A stretch of 64,000 bases of DNA from positions 310,001 to 374,000 of the forward strand of contig NZ_JACSCH020000006.1 in assembly GCF_014451325.2 (NCBI RefSeq), in the 5' to 3' direction. Below the pieces are notes generated by a model. The model was not told where the DNA came from. It worked only from the letters and a program-made list of their open reading frames with translations, and ran no database searches. Origin of the DNA: Streptomyces sp. CB02980 (lineage in GTDB: Bacteria > Actinomycetota > Actinomycetes > Streptomycetales > Streptomycetaceae). A program made the position numbers and the translations under genes. Positions 7,694 to 17,760 of this stretch are shown here, in pieces (the stretch's first letter is position 1; each line of letters begins with the position of its first letter).

Positions 7694-7831
7694 TCAGGGA
7701 ACGATTCCGTGCGGGTCCGGCACCACGGTCAGCAGTGCCGAGACGACCACGATCGCCGCGAGGACGGCGACTGCGGCGAGGGCCGCGGCCGTCAGACGGC
7801 TCGGGGTACCGAGGGGTCCGGGAAGCGTCAC
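7694..7831 (-). CDS. Possible 45-residue single-span membrane protein
   Basis: A short frame from GTG 7831 to TGA 7694-7696 encodes a polar N-terminus followed by one hydrophobic segment (about residues 14-37, Ala/Val/Ile/Leu rich) and a short PDPHGIVP tail. The composition and single transmembrane span are typical of small Streptomyces membrane proteins, but the ribosome binding site is weak. Treat as a candidate. Confidence 0.35.
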   Translation of the reverse strand: MTLPGPLGTPSRLTAAALAAVAVLAAIVVVSALLTVVPDPHGIVP

Positions 7832-7899
7832 CGGACGATGGTCACCGAGCCCCGGACGGGCGGCAACTCAGCGTTGCGCCGCCCGTCGGGGCGAGTGGG

Positions 7900-8115
7900 T
7901 CACGCCTTGTTGTAGTGCGCCCAGAACTCGTCCCAGGAGAGCACGCCGTCGCCGTTGTCGTCGCGCTGCTTGATGAGCACCTCGGCGACCGACTCGGTGA
8001 CGTGGAAGTCGCCGTGCTGCGCCATGAGGCTCTTGTACTCCGCGGCGGTGATGAAACCGTCCCCGTCGGCGTCGAACGTGTTGAATGCCGTGCGTGCCGC
8101 GTCGATGTCCGCCAC
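7900..8115 (-). CDS. Small two-EF-hand calcium-binding protein
   Basis: A 71-residue protein starting at GTG 8115. Two canonical EF-hand loops are visible: DADGDGFITAAE (about residues 15-26) and DDNGDGVLSWDE (about 52-63), each with the Asp/Gly/hydrophobic/Glu pattern needed for Ca2+. It has no signal peptide, so it acts in the cytoplasm. The size and layout match the calmodulin-like Cab proteins of Streptomyces (CabB type, as I recall). A role in calcium sensing or buffering during development is plausible from the family, not shown here. Its partner is unknown. Confidence 0.88.
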   Translation of the reverse strand: MADIDAARTAFNTFDADGDGFITAAEYKSLMAQHGDFHVTESVAEVLIKQRDDNGDGVLSWDEFWAHYNKA

Positions 8116-8189
8116 TGCTTCCGCCCCTTCTCGGTGCTTGTCTGACGGGGGTCAGATTAGCTGGCCCGGGTCTGCCGGATGATGGGGGT

Positions 8190-8828
8190 ATGAGCGACGA
8201 GGTGGCACGGATCCTGGCGGCGGCGGCGCGCGGGGAGTTCCCTCCCCCGGACGGGTCGACGACGGTCGTGCCGCAGCCGGGCCCCCGGGATGCCGGGGTG
8301 CTCGCCTTCACCGCCCATTCGGTGGTCTTCACGGACGCCGACCCGGAGTGGGTGCGGGCCGCGCTCGCGGCCACGTCGAGCGACCCGCTGGCGGCCAGCA
8401 TGAACCCGGGGTTCCTGATGGCGCTGATGACCCGCACCGGCCGGCACATGAACACGATCGACCTGCTCACCGTCGCCGACGCCCTGCCGGGCGCTCCCCC
8501 GCTGGAGCTCCGGGAGATCGTGGACCCGGACCACCCCCGGGTCGCGCGGGCGCTGAAGTTCCGCGACGAGGTCCGGGTGTGGGCGGCGGACGGCGGTCTC
8601 GTGGTCCTGGGCCGGGGCGTGGCGGGCCGCTGGGAGGCGGCGGTCGAGGTCGACGAGGAGGTGCGCCACCGGGGCCTGGGCCGCGCCCTGGCCACGGCGG
8701 CGCGGCACCTCACGCCGGACGCCGTGGTCTGGGCCCAGCAGTCCCCGGGCAATGCGCGCAGCGTCCGCGCCTTCCAGGCGGCGGGCTACCGCCCGGTGGC
8801 CTCGGAGGCCCTCCTGGTCGCGGGCTGA
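8190..8828 (+). CDS. GNAT-family N-acetyltransferase
   Basis: A 212-residue protein with start ATG 8190. The C-terminal half contains a GNAT fold: VEVDEEVRHRGLGRALATAA is the acetyl-CoA pyrophosphate-binding motif A (RxxGxG/A), followed by NARSVRAFQAAGYRPV, the usual motif B. The N-terminal half is a Streptomyces-type extension without clear motifs. The substrate is unknown. It is divergent from the EF-hand gene and converges on the beta-propeller lipoprotein gene. Confidence 0.82.
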   Translation: MSDEVARILAAAARGEFPPPDGSTTVVPQPGPRDAGVLAFTAHSVVFTDADPEWVRAALAATSSDPLAASMNPGFLMALMTRTGRHMNTIDLLTVADALPGAPPLELREIVDPDHPRVARALKFRDEVRVWAADGGLVVLGRGVAGRWEAAVEVDEEVRHRGLGRALATAARHLTPDAVVWAQQSPGNARSVRAFQAAGYRPVASEALLVAG

Positions 8829-8845
8829 CCGCCCGCTCACCGGCC

Positions 8846-10099
8846 CTACCGGAAGACGCCCGTGTGGCCGAGCGAGTAGCGCCCCGGCTGCGGGTAGACG
8901 GCGAGGCCGTGGGGTCCGCCGCCGACCGGGATGCGGGCCAGCTGCTTCCCGGTCGCGGTGTCGATCGCGTACACCTCGGAGTCGTAGCGGCCGGAGAGCC
9001 AGAGGACCTTGCCGTCGGCGGAGACGCCGCCCATGTCGGGGGAGCCGCCGTCCGGCAGCCACCACTTCTTCGTCAGCTTGTTCTTCTCGAAGTCGAAGAC
9101 GGAGATGGAGCCCTCGCCGCGGTTGGGGACGTACATCTCGCGGGAGTCCCGGCTGACGTAGAGCCCGTGGGCGCCCTTGCCGGTGGGCAGCAGGGTCGGG
9201 GTGGTGAACTTCTCGCCGTCGAGGACCCACATGCCGTGGGCCATCATGTCGGCGATGTAGAAGGTCTTGCCGTCCGGGGAGATCTTCACGTCCTGCGGCA
9301 TGGCGCCCTCGAAGGGCAGTCTCTGCTGGCCGATCACCTCCATCCGCTCGGTGTCGACCTTGAGCAGCTCGCCGGAGAACTCGCAGGAGACGACGAAGTA
9401 GCGCCCGTCGGCGGAGAAGTCGGCGTGGTTGACGCCGTAACAGCTGACCGGGACGGTCTTCCTCCGTTCCATCGTGTGCGGGTCGCGGAAGACGAGTTCG
9501 CGGTCGAGCGAGGCCATCACGACGGCGTACCTGCCGTTCGGCGTGAAGTAGAGGTTGTACGGGTCGTGGACCTCGATGGGCTTGCCGGCGACGCCGGTGG
9601 CCGGGTCGATGGGGGTGAGGGTGTGGCCCCGGTTGTTGTTGACCCAGAGGGTCTTCAGGTCCCAGGAGGGCACGACGTGCTGGGGCTGGTTGCCGACGGG
9701 GATGGTCTCGACGACCTGGTAGGTGGCCGGGTCGATGACGGAGACGGTGTTGGAGTTGGTGTTGGGGACGTAGACCCGGGAGGGGAAGTTCTTGACGACC
9801 GGCGAGAGCTTGTCGGGCCGGTCGGCGGCGTAGACGTCCTTCGGGTCGAGGACCGGTGGCATTCCGGGGAGCCCGGCGGGGGCCGCGGCGGGCTTGGGGA
9901 CGGCGGGGGCGGCCTTCTTCACCGGGGCGGCGCCCTCACCCGGGTCCCCGCTGCCGCAGCCGGCGAGCGCGGCGAGGAGGGCGGCGGCGAGCAGGGTCCT
10001 GGTCCGCCTGGTGAGGGGGCGCCGTGTGAAGGGGCGCCGCGTGAGGTGTCCCTGCGGGCGGTGTCCCTGGGTGCGGTGTCTCTGCGTGCGGTGTGCCAT
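8846..10099 (-). CDS. YVTN/YncE-type beta-propeller lipoprotein
   Basis: A 417-residue protein. A basic N-terminal stretch of about 31 residues built of pentapeptide repeats precedes a hydrophobic segment and lipobox (LLAALAGC), so the mature protein is a lipoprotein. After a Pro/Ala linker come repeated propeller blades, e.g. SRVYVPNTNSNTVSVIDPAT and KTLWVNNNRGHTLTPIDPAT, typical of 40-residue YVTN repeats, filling the rest of the chain. The family binds ligands or proteins at the surface, and some members act in redox or metal pathways; function here is unknown. The start ATG overlaps the stop of the deacetylase-like gene by one base (TGATG), so the two are coupled and probably act together outside the membrane. 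Confidence 0.82.
   Translation of the reverse strand: MAHRTQRHRTQGHRPQGHLTRRPFTRRPLTRRTRTLLAAALLAALAGCGSGDPGEGAAPVKKAAPAVPKPAAAPAGLPGMPPVLDPKDVYAADRPDKLSPVVKNFPSRVYVPNTNSNTVSVIDPATYQVVETIPVGNQPQHVVPSWDLKTLWVNNNRGHTLTPIDPATGVAGKPIEVHDPYNLYFTPNGRYAVVMASLDRELVFRDPHTMERRKTVPVSCYGVNHADFSADGRYFVVSCEFSGELLKVDTERMEVIGQQRLPFEGAMPQDVKISPDGKTFYIADMMAHGMWVLDGEKFTTPTLLPTGKGAHGLYVSRDSREMYVPNRGEGSISVFDFEKNKLTKKWWLPDGGSPDMGGVSADGKVLWLSGRYDSEVYAIDTATGKQLARIPVGGGPHGLAVYPQPGRYSLGHTGVFR
10007..10096 (-). repeat. Six 15-bp repeats (90 bp) encoding the lipoprotein N-terminus
   Basis: Directly after the start codon, six 15-bp units encode pentapeptides AHRTQ, RHRTQ, GHRPQ, GHLTR, RPFTR and RPLTR. They form an unusually long Arg/His n-region before the signal hydrophobic core. 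The array is again 90 bp and sits at a gene junction, like those at 572-661 and 3331-3420. Confidence 0.75.
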
Positions 10100-10863
10100 C
10101 AGGTCAGCAGCTCCGTGGTGGTGACCGCGCGCAGGCCGCGGCGGTCGAGGTCGGCGAGGAGGAGGGGCAGCGCGGCGGCGGTGTCCGGGTAGCCGAAGTG
10201 CAGGCTGACGACGGATCCGGCGCGGACGGATCCGGTGACGTTGCGGACGACGGCGGTGGCGCCGGGCGAGGTGAAGTCGAGGGAGTCGACGTCGTACGAG
10301 AGGACGTGCGGGTATCCGGCGCGTCGGGCGGCGCGCAGGACGGCGGGGGCGGCGTGCTGGGTGCGGGAGGGACGGAACCAGGTGCCGATGGAGCCGGTGA
10401 GCCGGCGCAGCCGGGTGGCGCAGGCCTCGATCTCGGCGAGGGCCTCTGCCTCGGTCATGGCGTTGACGTCGATGTGGCGCTGGGTGTGGTTGCCGAGGTC
10501 GTGTCCGCCGTCGAGGACGCGGCGGGCCAGGTCGGGGTGCCGGTCGAGCCAGCTGCCGACGGCGAGGACGGTGACGCGGGCGCCGGCCTTCTCGGCCTGG
10601 CCGAGGAGCGTCCGGGCGAGGGCGGGGTCGCCCTGGCCGTGGAAGGTGAGCGCGACCCGCGGCCGGTCGCGGGGGCCGTGGGTGATCTCGGCGGGCTGCC
10701 CGGGGAGGCGCCGGGGGGCGGGGGCCGCGACGGGTGCGGCGGCGGGGCGGCGGGGCGCGGGCGCGGCGGGGCGGGGGGTCGTGCCGCAGGCGGTGGCGAG
10801 GGCTCCCGCGAGGGCGGCGGCCGCACCGGCCCGGAGGGCTCCGCGGCGGTCGATCGGCTTCAC
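10099..10863 (-). CDS. Polysaccharide deacetylase-like (CE4/NodB fold) secreted protein lacking the TFDDGP Asp pair
   Basis: A 254-residue protein with an RR-containing signal and a lipobox-like ALATAC (residues about 22-27), then an Ala/Pro linker. The NodB-type fold is recognisable, but motif 1, normally TFDDGP, reads TFHGQGDP, so both the general-base Asp and the metal-binding Asp are replaced. Motif 2 (NHTQRHID) keeps both metal-ligand histidines, and a late SLHFG resembles motif 5. Deacetylase activity in the usual form is therefore doubtful; altered metal chemistry or sugar binding is possible. It is transcribed first of a coupled pair with the propeller lipoprotein. Confidence 0.75.
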   Translation of the reverse strand: MKPIDRRGALRAGAAAALAGALATACGTTPRPAAPAPRRPAAAPVAAPAPRRLPGQPAEITHGPRDRPRVALTFHGQGDPALARTLLGQAEKAGARVTVLAVGSWLDRHPDLARRVLDGGHDLGNHTQRHIDVNAMTEAEALAEIEACATRLRRLTGSIGTWFRPSRTQHAAPAVLRAARRAGYPHVLSYDVDSLDFTSPGATAVVRNVTGSVRAGSVVSLHFGYPDTAAALPLLLADLDRRGLRAVTTTELLT

Positions 10864-11189
10864 GCGACCATTTAAGGGCGATAGCGCCCGGTTTATTACG
10901 ATTAGGCCAATTCAGGACGTTTACGGACCCACCACGCGCGTCCAGCATGCGGACGACCCCGCGGAACAATCACGGAACCGCATAGTCATTCATTGTTTGC
11001 AAGGCGAGTGCCGCACGTCACCAACGATTCACTATTAAAGTGTCCGACTTTAGTGCAGTTTGCCCCACTAGGGACTTTTGGCGGTAGGGCCACCTGTCTG
11101 CCATAGTCGGTGGCACGACCCCCATTGACCCGGGCCAGGTCGACATAGCAGCCGTGGATACACCCCCCCGTCCACGGCGCATCACACGA
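10864..11189. other. AT-richer intergenic region upstream of the deacetylase-like gene
   Basis: No gene is seen. The region is markedly AT-richer than its surroundings (10900-11110) and should hold the promoter of the deacetylase/lipoprotein pair. It contains a GGGCG/CGCCC hairpin near 10875-10890 and a longer operator-like dyad at 11030-11055. Confidence 0.5.
11030..11055. promoter_or_regulatory. Operator-like inverted repeat
   Basis: CACTATTAAAGT and ACTTTAGTG flank GTCCG, giving a 9-bp dyad with a 2-nt insertion in one arm. It lies in an AT-rich island about 170 bp upstream of the deacetylase-like start. The size fits a regulator-binding site; the regulator is unknown. Confidence 0.4.
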
Positions 11190-11226
11190 AAGCCCCCACG
11201 CGCCCCACTACGGCGCACGGGGGCTT
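11190..11226 (-). terminator. Hairpin terminator after the RsbW-like gene
   Basis: AAGCCCCC and GGGGGCTT arms, with further GCGCC/GGCGC pairing and a two-base mismatch between, flank a 7-nt loop about 40 bp downstream of the RsbW-like gene's stop. Confidence 0.65.
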
Positions 11227-11268
11227 CCGTGTGTCCGGAGGCGGGCATCGGAGGCGGGCAGACGAGCC

Positions 11269-11775
11269 TCAGGGGCGGTCGGCGACCCGCATCTCGAACC
11301 AGGTCGTCTTGCCGCGGGGCGCCAGGTCCACACCCCACCGGTCCGAGAGCTTGTCGACCAGGAAGAGCCCCCGGCCGCTCGTGTCGAGCTCGTGCACCGG
11401 CATCAGACAGGGCAGCCCGCGCGAGGGGTCCCGCACCTCGATCCGGATCCAGCCCCGCCGCCGCTGCAACCGCAGCGCGAAGACCCGCGCACCGGTGTGC
11501 CGGACCGCGTTCCCGACGAGCTCCGACACCAGGAGCACCGCGTGCTCGGCGATCTGCGGGCCGAGCGCCCACTGCCGCAGCACGACGTGCTGGGTGAGTC
11601 TGCGGGCCACCCACGCGGATTCGGGCCGGGACGGCAGCCGGACATCCTCCTCGGCCGGATTACCGTACAACTCCACTGCGTCGGCGGCCTGTTCGTCGTC
11701 CGCGGCCGGTGACCACCGCGCTGCGGCGGCGCCAGTGCGCTGCCACGGTTGTTCCCTACCCTCCAGGCCCGACAT
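11269..11775 (-). CDS. RsbW-like ATP-binding anti-sigma/serine kinase
   Basis: A 168-residue GHKL-family ATPase domain. The N-box is ELVGNAVRHTG and the G-box region is DTSGRGLFLVDKLSDRWG, as in the many RsbW-type regulators of Streptomyces that bind anti-sigma antagonists. I chose ATG 11775, with GGGGG upstream; an in-frame longer form to 11853 exists but is unlikely. No sigma factor or antagonist lies next to it, so its partner is elsewhere. It sits 80 nt downstream of the enoyl-CoA hydratase gene. Confidence 0.8.
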   Translation of the reverse strand: MSGLEGREQPWQRTGAAAARWSPAADDEQAADAVELYGNPAEEDVRLPSRPESAWVARRLTQHVVLRQWALGPQIAEHAVLLVSELVGNAVRHTGARVFALRLQRRRGWIRIEVRDPSRGLPCLMPVHELDTSGRGLFLVDKLSDRWGVDLAPRGKTTWFEMRVADRP

Positions 11776-11854
11776 GCCCCCATCATGGCCGCACGGAGCC
11801 GATCGCGGGGGCCGTTCCGATGGAATCGGCCCCCACGAAAGGACGTCTGTCACC

Positions 11855-12622
11855 TCAGGCGAACTTCGCCTTCCCCGGGCCCTCCTCGACGAAGCTGCGC
11901 ATCCCGTTCGTGCGGTCCTCGGTCGCGAACAGGCCCGCGAACCAGTTGCGCTCGATGGCGAGACCGGTGTCGATGTCGGCCTCCAGACCCTGGTCGATCG
12001 CCTCCTTCGCGGCCCGCAGCGCGACGGCCGGGCCCTGCGCCAGCTTGGCGGCCCAGGCGTGCGCCTGCTCGTACACCTCGGCGGCGGGGACGACCCGGTC
12101 GACCAGACCCAGCGTCAGGGCCTCGTCGGCCTTGACCATCCGGCCGGTGAAGATGAGGTCCTTGGCCTTGGAGGGGCCGACGAGCCGGGCCAGTCGCTGG
12201 GTGCCGCCGGCGCCGGGGATCAGGCCGAGCAGGATCTCCGGCTGACCGAGCTTGGCGTTGTCGGCGGCGATCCGGTAGTCGGCGCAGAGCGCGAGTTCAC
12301 AGCCGCCCCCGAGGGCGTAGCCGGTGACGGCGGCGACGACCGGCTTGGGGATGCGGGCGACGGCGGTGAAGGAGTCCTGGAGGGCGCGGGAGCGCTTGAC
12401 CATGGCCACGTGGTCCATGACCTGCATCTCCTTGATGTCCGCGCCCGCCGCGAACACCTTCTCGCCGCCGTAGATGATCACGGCCCGCACGTCGTCGCGG
12501 TCGGTCGCCTCCTGGGCGAGCTCGCGCAGCCGGTCCTGGGTGGCGATGTCCAGCGCGTTCATCGGGGGGCGGTCGAGGCGGATCGTGCCGACGCCATCGG
12601 CGACTTCGAGGTTCACAGTCAT
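11855..12622 (-). CDS. Enoyl-CoA hydratase (crotonase family)
   Basis: A 255-residue crotonase-fold protein. The oxyanion-hole region (FAAGADIKEM) and both catalytic glutamates of true hydratases are present: ALGGGCELALC and GQPEILLGLIPGAGGTQRL. It should hydrate trans-2-enoyl-CoA in fatty-acid beta-oxidation; the exact chain-length or branched substrate is unknown. The length is typical and the start is ATG 12622 preceded by AGGAAGG-like sequence. A strong terminator separates it from the L,D-transpeptidase gene upstream. Confidence 0.9.
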   Translation of the reverse strand: MTVNLEVADGVGTIRLDRPPMNALDIATQDRLRELAQEATDRDDVRAVIIYGGEKVFAAGADIKEMQVMDHVAMVKRSRALQDSFTAVARIPKPVVAAVTGYALGGGCELALCADYRIAADNAKLGQPEILLGLIPGAGGTQRLARLVGPSKAKDLIFTGRMVKADEALTLGLVDRVVPAAEVYEQAHAWAAKLAQGPAVALRAAKEAIDQGLEADIDTGLAIERNWFAGLFATEDRTNGMRSFVEEGPGKAKFA

Positions 12623-12648
12623 GGGAGGAAGGTTAGTGTCCGTTAACG

Positions 12649-12691
12649 CCGAGGGGCCCGGTGCTGTTGCTCACAGCACCGGGCCCCTCGG
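12649..12691 (-). terminator. Perfect 19-bp hairpin terminator
   Basis: Arms 12649-12667 and 12673-12691 are perfectly complementary with a 5-nt loop. It lies just downstream of the first L,D-transpeptidase gene and upstream of the hydratase gene on the same strand. Confidence 0.85.
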
Positions 12692-12707
12692 ACGTTTGAG
12701 CGGTGGA

Positions 12708-13973
12708 TTACTTGATCCACTCCGACCAGTCCATGTTCCAGCCGTTGAGGCCGTTCTCCGGCTGGATCTGCTTGTCCTTCGAGTTCTTCACGACGACCAC
12801 GTCACCGATGATCGAGCGGTCGTAGAACCAGGCGGCCGGCATCGAGCTGTTGCCCGCGCCCCGGGCGTCCTGGAGGCCGACGCAGCCGTGGCTGACGTTG
12901 GCGGAGCCGAACGTGCCGGCCGAGGCCCAGTAGTTGCCGTGCACGAAGGTGCCCGAGGTGGACAGGCGCATCGCGTGCGGCACGTCCTTGATGTCGTACT
13001 CGCCACCGAAGCCGACCGTGGCCCCGTTCATGCGGGTCACCTTGTACTTCTCGCTGATGACCATCTGACCGTTGTACGTGGTCGTGGACGGCGCGCCCGC
13101 GGTGATCGGGATCGTCTTGATGATCTTGCCGTCGCGCTCGATCTTCATCGTCTTGGCGCTCGCGTCGACGGTGGAGACCTGACGGCGGCCGATGGTGAAG
13201 GTGATCGTCTTCTTCTGCTTGCCGTAGACGCCCGGGCGGCCCTCGACGCCGTCCAGGTTGAGGTGCACGGTCACCTTGGTGCCCGCGGCCCAGTAGTCCT
13301 CCGGGCGGAAGTCGAGGCGGTCGTTGCCGAACCAGTGGCCCTCGATCGGCACGGACGGCTCGGCCGTCACCTTGATGGCCTTCTCGACGGCCTCCGGGTC
13401 GGTGATGCCCCGGGTGAAGTTGATGGACACCGGCATGCCGACGCCGACGGTCGAACCGTCCTCCGGCGTGTACTGGCCGATGAAGGTGTTCTTCGGGACG
13501 AGGGTGGTGAAGGTGGTGTCCTTCGCCGACTCACGGCCCTCGGCGTCCTTCGCGATCGCGTGGACCTTGTACTGCGTGGCCGCGGCCAGGTGCGCGGTCG
13601 GCGACCAGCTGGCCCCGTCCCCCGCGATCTTGCCCTCGACCGCGGTGCCCTTGGAGTCGGCGACCGTGACCGTGGTCAGCTTGCCCTGCGCCGCGGTGAC
13701 CTTGAGGACCCCGCTGGTGGCGACCGAGTCGGCGCCGTCCTTCGGAAGGATGGTCACGACCGCCTGGGAGGCCGCGTTCTCCTGCTTGCCGCCGCCCTGG
13801 GCGGCCGGTCCCTGGCCCCCCGTACCGCCGCCGTTCGCCGTCTCACCGCCGCCGCAGGCGGTGAGCACCAGAAGCAGCGCTCCCGCCGCCAGGGCCTGCA
13901 GCCTGACGCCCCCGCGTCGGCCTCGCCGCCCGGCCGCTCCGACCGATGCCCCCGATATCGGCTGCCCGTTCAC
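12708..13973 (-). CDS. L,D-transpeptidase lipoprotein (LdtMt2-like)
   Basis: A 421-residue lipoprotein starting at GTG 13973 after GAGGGGAGA. It has a basic N-terminus, a hydrophobic core and lipobox (LLVLTAC), a Gly/Gln-rich linker, two Ig-like domains, and a C-terminal YkuD domain. The catalytic motif is HGNYW followed by SHGCVGL, with Cys364 as nucleophile. Such enzymes make 3-3 crosslinks in peptidoglycan or attach proteins to it, on the outer face of the membrane. A closely related paralogue follows at 14169-15386. Regulation is not evident. Confidence 0.92.
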   Translation of the reverse strand: MNGQPISGASVGAAGRRGRRGGVRLQALAAGALLLVLTACGGGETANGGGTGGQGPAAQGGGKQENAASQAVVTILPKDGADSVATSGVLKVTAAQGKLTTVTVADSKGTAVEGKIAGDGASWSPTAHLAAATQYKVHAIAKDAEGRESAKDTTFTTLVPKNTFIGQYTPEDGSTVGVGMPVSINFTRGITDPEAVEKAIKVTAEPSVPIEGHWFGNDRLDFRPEDYWAAGTKVTVHLNLDGVEGRPGVYGKQKKTITFTIGRRQVSTVDASAKTMKIERDGKIIKTIPITAGAPSTTTYNGQMVISEKYKVTRMNGATVGFGGEYDIKDVPHAMRLSTSGTFVHGNYWASAGTFGSANVSHGCVGLQDARGAGNSSMPAAWFYDRSIIGDVVVVKNSKDKQIQPENGLNGWNMDWSEWIK

Positions 13974-14168
13974 TGTGGTCTTCTCCCCTCGCACGGCCCG
14001 GCACCGCCCGGCCCCACCCCCGTGCGCATTCACTCGCGCACACGGCGCTAGATAATCACACCGCAGGACACGAAAGATCCTCGTGAATGTCACCGTTCCG
14101 TCCCGATCGACCTGCTAAGACAACGAAAGAGGCCGAAAGTGCCGGGCGGTACGAGGGGGACGAGGGCG

Positions 14169-15386
14169 TCAGCTCAGGGCGGAGCCGGCCTTCCACCGGT
14201 TCCACTCCATGTTCCAGCCTCCGAGGCCGTTGTCGGGAGCGACCTTTCGGTCACGGGAGTTGACCACTTCCACCACGTCGCCGATGAGGGTCCGCTCGAA
14301 GAACCAGCCCGCCGGGGACTCCGCGCTGCCGCCCTTGTCGTCCCGGAGCCCGACGCAGCCGTGACTGACGTTGGCGGAGCCGAAGGTGCTCGGATCGGCC
14401 CAGTAGTTGCCGTGCAGGAAGGTGCCCGAGTCGGTGAGACGGATGGCGTGCGGCACGTCCTTGATGTCGTACTCGCCGCCGAAACCGACCGTGGCCCCGT
14501 TCATCCGGGTCACGTCGTACAGCTCGGTGACGACCATCTTCCCGTTGTACGTGGTGGTCTTCGGCGCCCCCGCGGTGATCGGCACGGTGGCGAGGACGTC
14601 GCCGTCCCGCCTGACCTCCATGGTGTGGGCGGCCGCGTCGACCAGGGACACCTGGGAGCGGCCGACGGTGAAACCGACGGTCTTGCGCTGGATGCCGTAC
14701 ACGCCGGGAGCTCCCTCGACGTCCCGCAGGCCGAGTTCGACGGTGACCTCGGTGCCCGGCCGCCAGTACGCGGCGGGGCGGAAGTCGAGTCGCTCCTTGC
14801 CGAACCAGTGGCCGACGACCTCCACCGGCGGCACGGAGGTGATCCGGATGGCCCGCTCGACCTCCGCCCGGTTCTCGATCGGCATGTTGAAGCCGAAGGA
14901 AACGATCATGCCGGTGCCGACAGTGGAACGGTTCTCCGGCTTGAAGTAGCCGATGAAGCGGCTCTCGGGCACCACGGTGGTGAAGGTGGTGTGCCGGGCG
15001 GAGCGGCGGCCGTGCGCGTCGAGCGCGACCGCGTCCACGCTGTACTTCGCGGCCAGCGCGAGCCGGGTCTCCGGCCGGGGCCGCCAGCGCAGCCCGTCGC
15101 CGGAGATCTCCCCGGCCACCTGGGTCCGTCTGCCGTCCTCCACCTGGACGACGGTCACCCGTTCGAGTCGCCCGCTGTCCACCTTCACCTCGACCGGGCC
15201 CTCGGCCGGCAAGCCCCGGCTGCCGTCCTCCGGGCTGACCCGGATGACGTCACCGGGGGCCCGTGCCTTGCCCGGCAGGCTGATGTCGATCCCGCCTTCA
15301 CCGTCCGGCGCCGTGCAGCCCACGAGGCCCGCCAACAGTCCCGCCACCGCGAGGGCGTACCTCGCCCGCTTCCATACAAGTGTCAC
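14169..15386 (-). CDS. L,D-transpeptidase lipoprotein, paralogue
   Basis: A 405-residue lipoprotein closely similar along its whole length to the one at 12708-13973. It has a lipobox (LLAGLVGC), Ig-like domains and a YkuD domain with HGNYW and SHGCVGL. Runs such as RMNGATVGFGGEYDIKDVPHA are identical in both, so the pair arose by tandem duplication. The start is uncertain: GTG 15386 is used, and another GTG lies 21 bases upstream. The two genes are about 200 bp apart with separate upstream regions, so they may be expressed under different conditions. Confidence 0.88.
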   Translation of the reverse strand: MTLVWKRARYALAVAGLLAGLVGCTAPDGEGGIDISLPGKARAPGDVIRVSPEDGSRGLPAEGPVEVKVDSGRLERVTVVQVEDGRRTQVAGEISGDGLRWRPRPETRLALAAKYSVDAVALDAHGRRSARHTTFTTVVPESRFIGYFKPENRSTVGTGMIVSFGFNMPIENRAEVERAIRITSVPPVEVVGHWFGKERLDFRPAAYWRPGTEVTVELGLRDVEGAPGVYGIQRKTVGFTVGRSQVSLVDAAAHTMEVRRDGDVLATVPITAGAPKTTTYNGKMVVTELYDVTRMNGATVGFGGEYDIKDVPHAIRLTDSGTFLHGNYWADPSTFGSANVSHGCVGLRDDKGGSAESPAGWFFERTLIGDVVEVVNSRDRKVAPDNGLGGWNMEWNRWKAGSALS

Positions 15387-15550
15387 GCTCGGCCCAACGA
15401 CAGCCACCCTCCAGGGGAAACGTGCGTGCGGGTCATGTTGGGAGCCGGGCCGTTCGGGCAGAACAGGGGGAGAACGACGCGCGGGAGCGGCGGCCGGGAC
15501 GCCGCCGCTCCCCGGCGTGCGGGCCCGACGAGCCGCTGGAGGCCGGGACG

Positions 15551-17752
<2,202 letters not shown>

Positions 17753-17760
17753 GGGGCCGC

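Noticed and set aside
10876-10890. GGGCG/CGCCC hairpin upstream of the deacetylase-like gene, considered as a riboswitch
   Set aside because: Too short and without any conserved riboswitch core.
13324-14055. Plus-strand open frames opposite the L,D-transpeptidase genes
   Set aside because: They mirror the coding strand, show no domain and have poor starts.
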